A stretch of 64,000 nt of DNA from Acanthococcus lagerstroemiae. Lineage: Eukaryota > Arthropoda > Insecta > Hemiptera > Eriococcidae. The notes under the pieces are model-generated. The model was not told the DNA's origin. It did not search any database and worked only from the letters and a program-made list of their open reading frames with translations. The stretch covers positions 61,515,814-61,579,813 of the forward strand of contig CM063107.1 in assembly GCA_031841125.1 (NCBI GenBank), in the 5' to 3' direction. Every line of letters starts with the position of its first letter. Position 1 is the first letter of the stretch. The translations under genes were made by a program, and so were the position numbers. Positions 60,781-64,000 of the stretch are shown piece after piece.

Positions 60781-62480
60781 AAAATGAGCTCTCCTTATTT
60801 CACTGACTCACTTTACTAACTTGAGGACAAGAAGGATTTCAAAACATAAAGAGAAGGGAACACGCACACGGCTGGTCATTGAAAGTATCCCTGATGCAAA
60901 ATATGGATCCAGGAAACTTCCCTACAACGGTCTGCAGACGTCTACCAAAGCTACTATGATTGCAGTCAGATAAGGAAGAAACTCAGACGAAGTAGATTGC
61001 TTTAAATGAAACCTGTCATTGAGGACCAAGCCCGATGCCAAAACTGAGTCATAGTTTCTATACAGGAAAGTTGGGGTTGTGGTACAAACACCTTCCAAGG
61101 AGGCTGTACATGCATTAGCTATACCATTCTAGCCTCCCTCACTCCAGTTTTAAGAGCCATTCATTATGAGCATTTCCCCCACTGGGAAGACCAAAAAGGA
61201 ATGATTGGAAACAGCTGAAGGAATATTCGCGCTGGGGCGTGTATATTTTGCCACAGTTCGGCATTTTTTGAAGTTTCTTAAACAGTATAATACAACATAA
61301 ATTACAGTGGGAGGCAAAATGTTAAATGTAGCAACTATTTATGATGATTTAGGAAGGAACTATTTACCTTCAAAATAGACCTATAGATTTCGTGAGTTTA
61401 CCATCACTATAGACTCAAGGCACGTAATTTTCCACCAACTCCCCCATATGTTCAAAACTGAGTGACATTTGACCAAACGGGCATTCTCAAAGCTCCTCAC
61501 ATAAAAAAAAGTACTTACTGATCTTATCGAAAATATTACTGAAAAACTACCCAACAGTAACAAAACCTACTCAGTTGAGTATAGTTCTGAGTAATTTTTC
61601 TGAAGTATTTTTGACAAGCTCAGAAATAGGGTGTTCTAATTTATTCCTAATGGATTTTTTTTTAAATTTCATGATGTAACTCCACCCACCACCTCCCTAA
61701 TTAATTTCAATAAAGATATAACACGGTCGGATAAAAGAAACACGTATCTGAAGCCCCTTCGTTTTCTTATAGAAAAATACATTGAGCCTTGACTTTCGTC
61801 ATTCTAAATTGTTTTATCAGACTGCAATAATGCTAAAATTATAAATTAACAAGTTTTGTGTAGGTGTTCGATTATTTTTCAGCTCCCCTTTTTTGAAGCG
61901 TTATGAACTGATGGTTCCTAGAGGGAGTGTGCTGAAAAGGATGTTCAAAAATATACAACTCATGTTTTCTACAAGGGATTTGATTTAAATGATTCCAAAG
62001 TTCCAAAATGAATTTATGACGTTTTGAAGTTAGCATTGGATTTCTATTCCTGGGGGTGCCATGGCAAGGGACTAAACCCCCTCTAAGTTACTTTTTCAAA
62101 ATGATAAATAGTATATAAGGTTTCAAGGTCACGGATTCAGTCCTTGAGTTTTGTTTTGTTTCAACTTCATGAAGTATCATGGCAAGGAGCTGAACCATCA
62201 TATCTGCAGAGGCACCTCAGCCTGTCGAAAACTAAGAAATATCTTCACAAACGCACTCAGTGACCTTAAAAATCTGCACATCGATTACCATCATCAAAAC
62301 TGACCTGCGCAGAGGGTTCAGTTCCCTGCGGTGGCACCTTAAGAACTTGAAACTAGCAACTAACCCCAAATATTGATTGAGTATTCTTAAGGTCCTTCTA
62401 GTCGAGGTAAAATTTTGCAAGTATTTTTTTATTCATTCGATTTTCGAGGTCACATCATCCAGTTTTTGTGGTTCAAAAAT
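60781..62480. other. Spacer without recognised genes
   Basis: Nothing convincing is seen. Two stretches (61900-62060 and 62090-62240) carry 'gaagcgttatgaactgatggttcctagagg' and 'tttgggg...cgaagtatcatggcaaggagctgaacc' phrases also found near 43806-43990, so an old dispersed repeat is likely. Confidence 0.35.
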
Positions 62481-62759
62481 GCCCGATCTGACAAAATTAG
62501 TGTCGTTCGACAGTTCGACATGTGTCGAACTATCGAAATCTTCGACTAAAGCTTTCTAATTGGCTGAAAATAAAGGGGCGGGACGAATAAATTTGATTGC
62601 TGTCGAATTACTGTCGAACAGTGTCGGAAGTTCGACTGAGTGGAACGAGTAAATTTGATTGCTGTCGAATTACTATCGAACAGTGTCCGAAGTTAGGCTG
62701 ATCATCGAATATTCGTCAGCCGCATAGTGATGTGCAAAAGAATTGAGCTTTGAAGGTTG

Positions 62760-63200
62760 TCGTCGCGTCGGCGCCTTTACACGTTTGCGAATATTCCCAC
62801 GATCCTGTTCGGTAATAGGTACGAGTGTGTTATCTCGACTCCGGAGTCTGGAAGTGCGGAATAAGTGGTTTCAGTTAAAATTTCATGCGTCGCTGAGTGG
62901 TTCAGTGGTTTAATATTCGTGAAGCGGATTTGCATGCACTGTTATTTATCGGTAAGTTATGTCACATTTTTGTCATTTAATGGAATATTCAGTTACTAAT
63001 TATTCTAGGAGTGGATCAATGAGGGAGGATAAGGGAAAAATTGCCCCTAGCCGGTCCACCGACCGTTTAAACAGTTTTTGCTTGACCCCTCAGACCCTAT
63101 GTTTTTTCATTAAAATGTATGTACCTAATTTTGCGTCTGTGCATTTCTAGCGCCCTAATTGGGGAGGGGGCAGATTTTACATTGTAGAACCAGGAATTTC
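62760..63200 (+). other. Leader-like segment with a 57-bp intron, copy 2
   Basis: TATCG|GTAAGTTATGTC at 62952 and TTACTAATTATTCTAG|GAG at 63008 bound a 57-bp intron, the same length as copy 1 (52900-52956) and very similar in sequence. The exon after it is related over about 150 bases. A 63-codon frame (62959-63150) spans the splice junctions and is unlikely to be used as such. TCGACA-rich DNA lies upstream (62490-62720), as in copy 1. Confidence 0.5.
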
Positions 63201-64000
63201 CCAGTCAAAGCTTGAAGCTGTATTCAGTTATTCCTTGAACTCGAAATTCTTCTCCACATCGAAGGAGGATATAATTTGTAAGCGAATTATAAGATGATAC
63301 GTCAATCAAAGTATATTGATTGGGTACATCTTGGAAACAGTAGACTGTTTCAGAGTGAAAGGGGTGTCCTAGAAGTCTGGTCCCACTATCTGATCATTTC
63401 GATTTCAGCAACTAAACCCGCGAACTGCACAGTTTGCAGAACGGCAAGAAGGTACACAAAAATGTTCCGTGTGTCTGCCGTGGTCACATTGAGAGTCTGG
63501 TCTCCAGACGCATGAAGACGGGCGAGAATCAGGCAGTATGTGTAGTGTACCGAGCAAAATTGGAACCTGACTTTTGGGCAGTGTTGTAGTCAGGATTTTC
63601 TCAAGGGGAGGAGGGAGTAAGACTTTCAAGGGGGAAAAAAGTCGAAAATTGTGGTATTTTTTGAAAATTGCCAATATAATATGTATTAGGGGACTATTTT
63701 ATAAAAAATGAAAATAAAATTACTGCTCAAGTAAAATTTAAAAAAAAAACACGTGTTTTAAAGGCGAAAAATTGCTCATTCTTGCATATTTTTACGTTCA
63801 ATTTCAGGTTTTCCTCTTGCCCCCCCCCCCTCTTGGCTATGCTCATTCTTTTGGGACACCCTGTACTCGCAAATTTTGTTCAAGAATGTACACAGTAACT
63901 GATGCCACATGTGTTCCCGTCATCACTAACTGTCAATTAGTTGTCATTTCCTATACCTATTCCTGTTTGATTATTTTAATTAGGTAGACTAAGTAGAGAT
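63201..64000. other. Right-edge spacer
   Basis: No gene recognised. 63585-63640 (GTTGTAGTCAGGATTTTCTCAAGGGGAGGAGGG) and 63815-63845 (TGCCCCCCCCCCTCTTGGCTATGC) look like ends of another small G/C-run element of the type common in this window. A minus frame of 89 codons covers the left part and is not convincing. Confidence 0.35.

Overview
This is eukaryotic, insect-type nuclear DNA: AT-rich, intron-bearing and crowded with RTE- and R1-like non-LTR retrotransposons, a tRNA-derived SINE and many short terminal-inverted-repeat elements. Species cannot be fixed from the sequence. An insect is the best fit from the UDP-glycosyltransferase (UGT) type and the repeat mix; a sap-feeding hemipteran is only a guess.

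The host-gene content is one repeated unit: the large first coding exon of a UGT, always on the minus strand. It occurs seven times (E1 2495-3319, E2 split over 6042-6720 and 12121-12266, E3 18797-19627, E4 27952-28776, E5 36068-36895, E6 44775-45602, E7 58447-59274), plus an eighth copy reduced to two scraps (31730-31862 and 32823-32884). Each intact copy encodes 275-277 residues: signal peptide, acceptor-binding N-terminal domain with the catalytic His of the SHY motif at residue 31-32, a YDL Asp, and an end at a ProLeu(Pro/Ser)Lys/Gln-type sequence followed at once by a phase-0 GT donor. I could not find the C-terminal UGT exons (sugar-donor domain, HGG signature, membrane anchor) between the copies. 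The simplest reading is a variable-first-exon locus like vertebrate UGT1A, whose shared 3' exons would lie beyond the left edge of the window. That is inference; it needs RNA data or the flanking sequence.

E1 and E2 are a recent pair that also share about 270 bp of upstream DNA; E5, E6 and E7 are another close group; E3 and E4 are more diverged. E2 is broken by a precise 5398-bp DNA-transposon-like insertion at codon 49.

The space between exons is mostly mobile DNA. An RTE-clade LINE at about 12.77-17.0 kb (+) carries a SINE and a hAT-like element inside it. A 3.7-kb inverted-repeat element lies at 20.0-23.8 kb. A LINE complex at 23.85-27.5 kb includes an in-frame R1/RTE chimera. A 5'-truncated LINE at 34.4-35.1 kb sits between two copies of another repeat. 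A nested pair of hAT-like elements lies at 37.3-38.9 kb, a foldback element at 47.8-48.9 kb, and a second long RTE copy at 54.5-57.5 kb (-). Several short elements have 8-bp target duplications that can be read directly. Near 52.9 and 62.95 kb are two related leaders, each with a 57-bp intron, both preceded by TCGACA-rich DNA.
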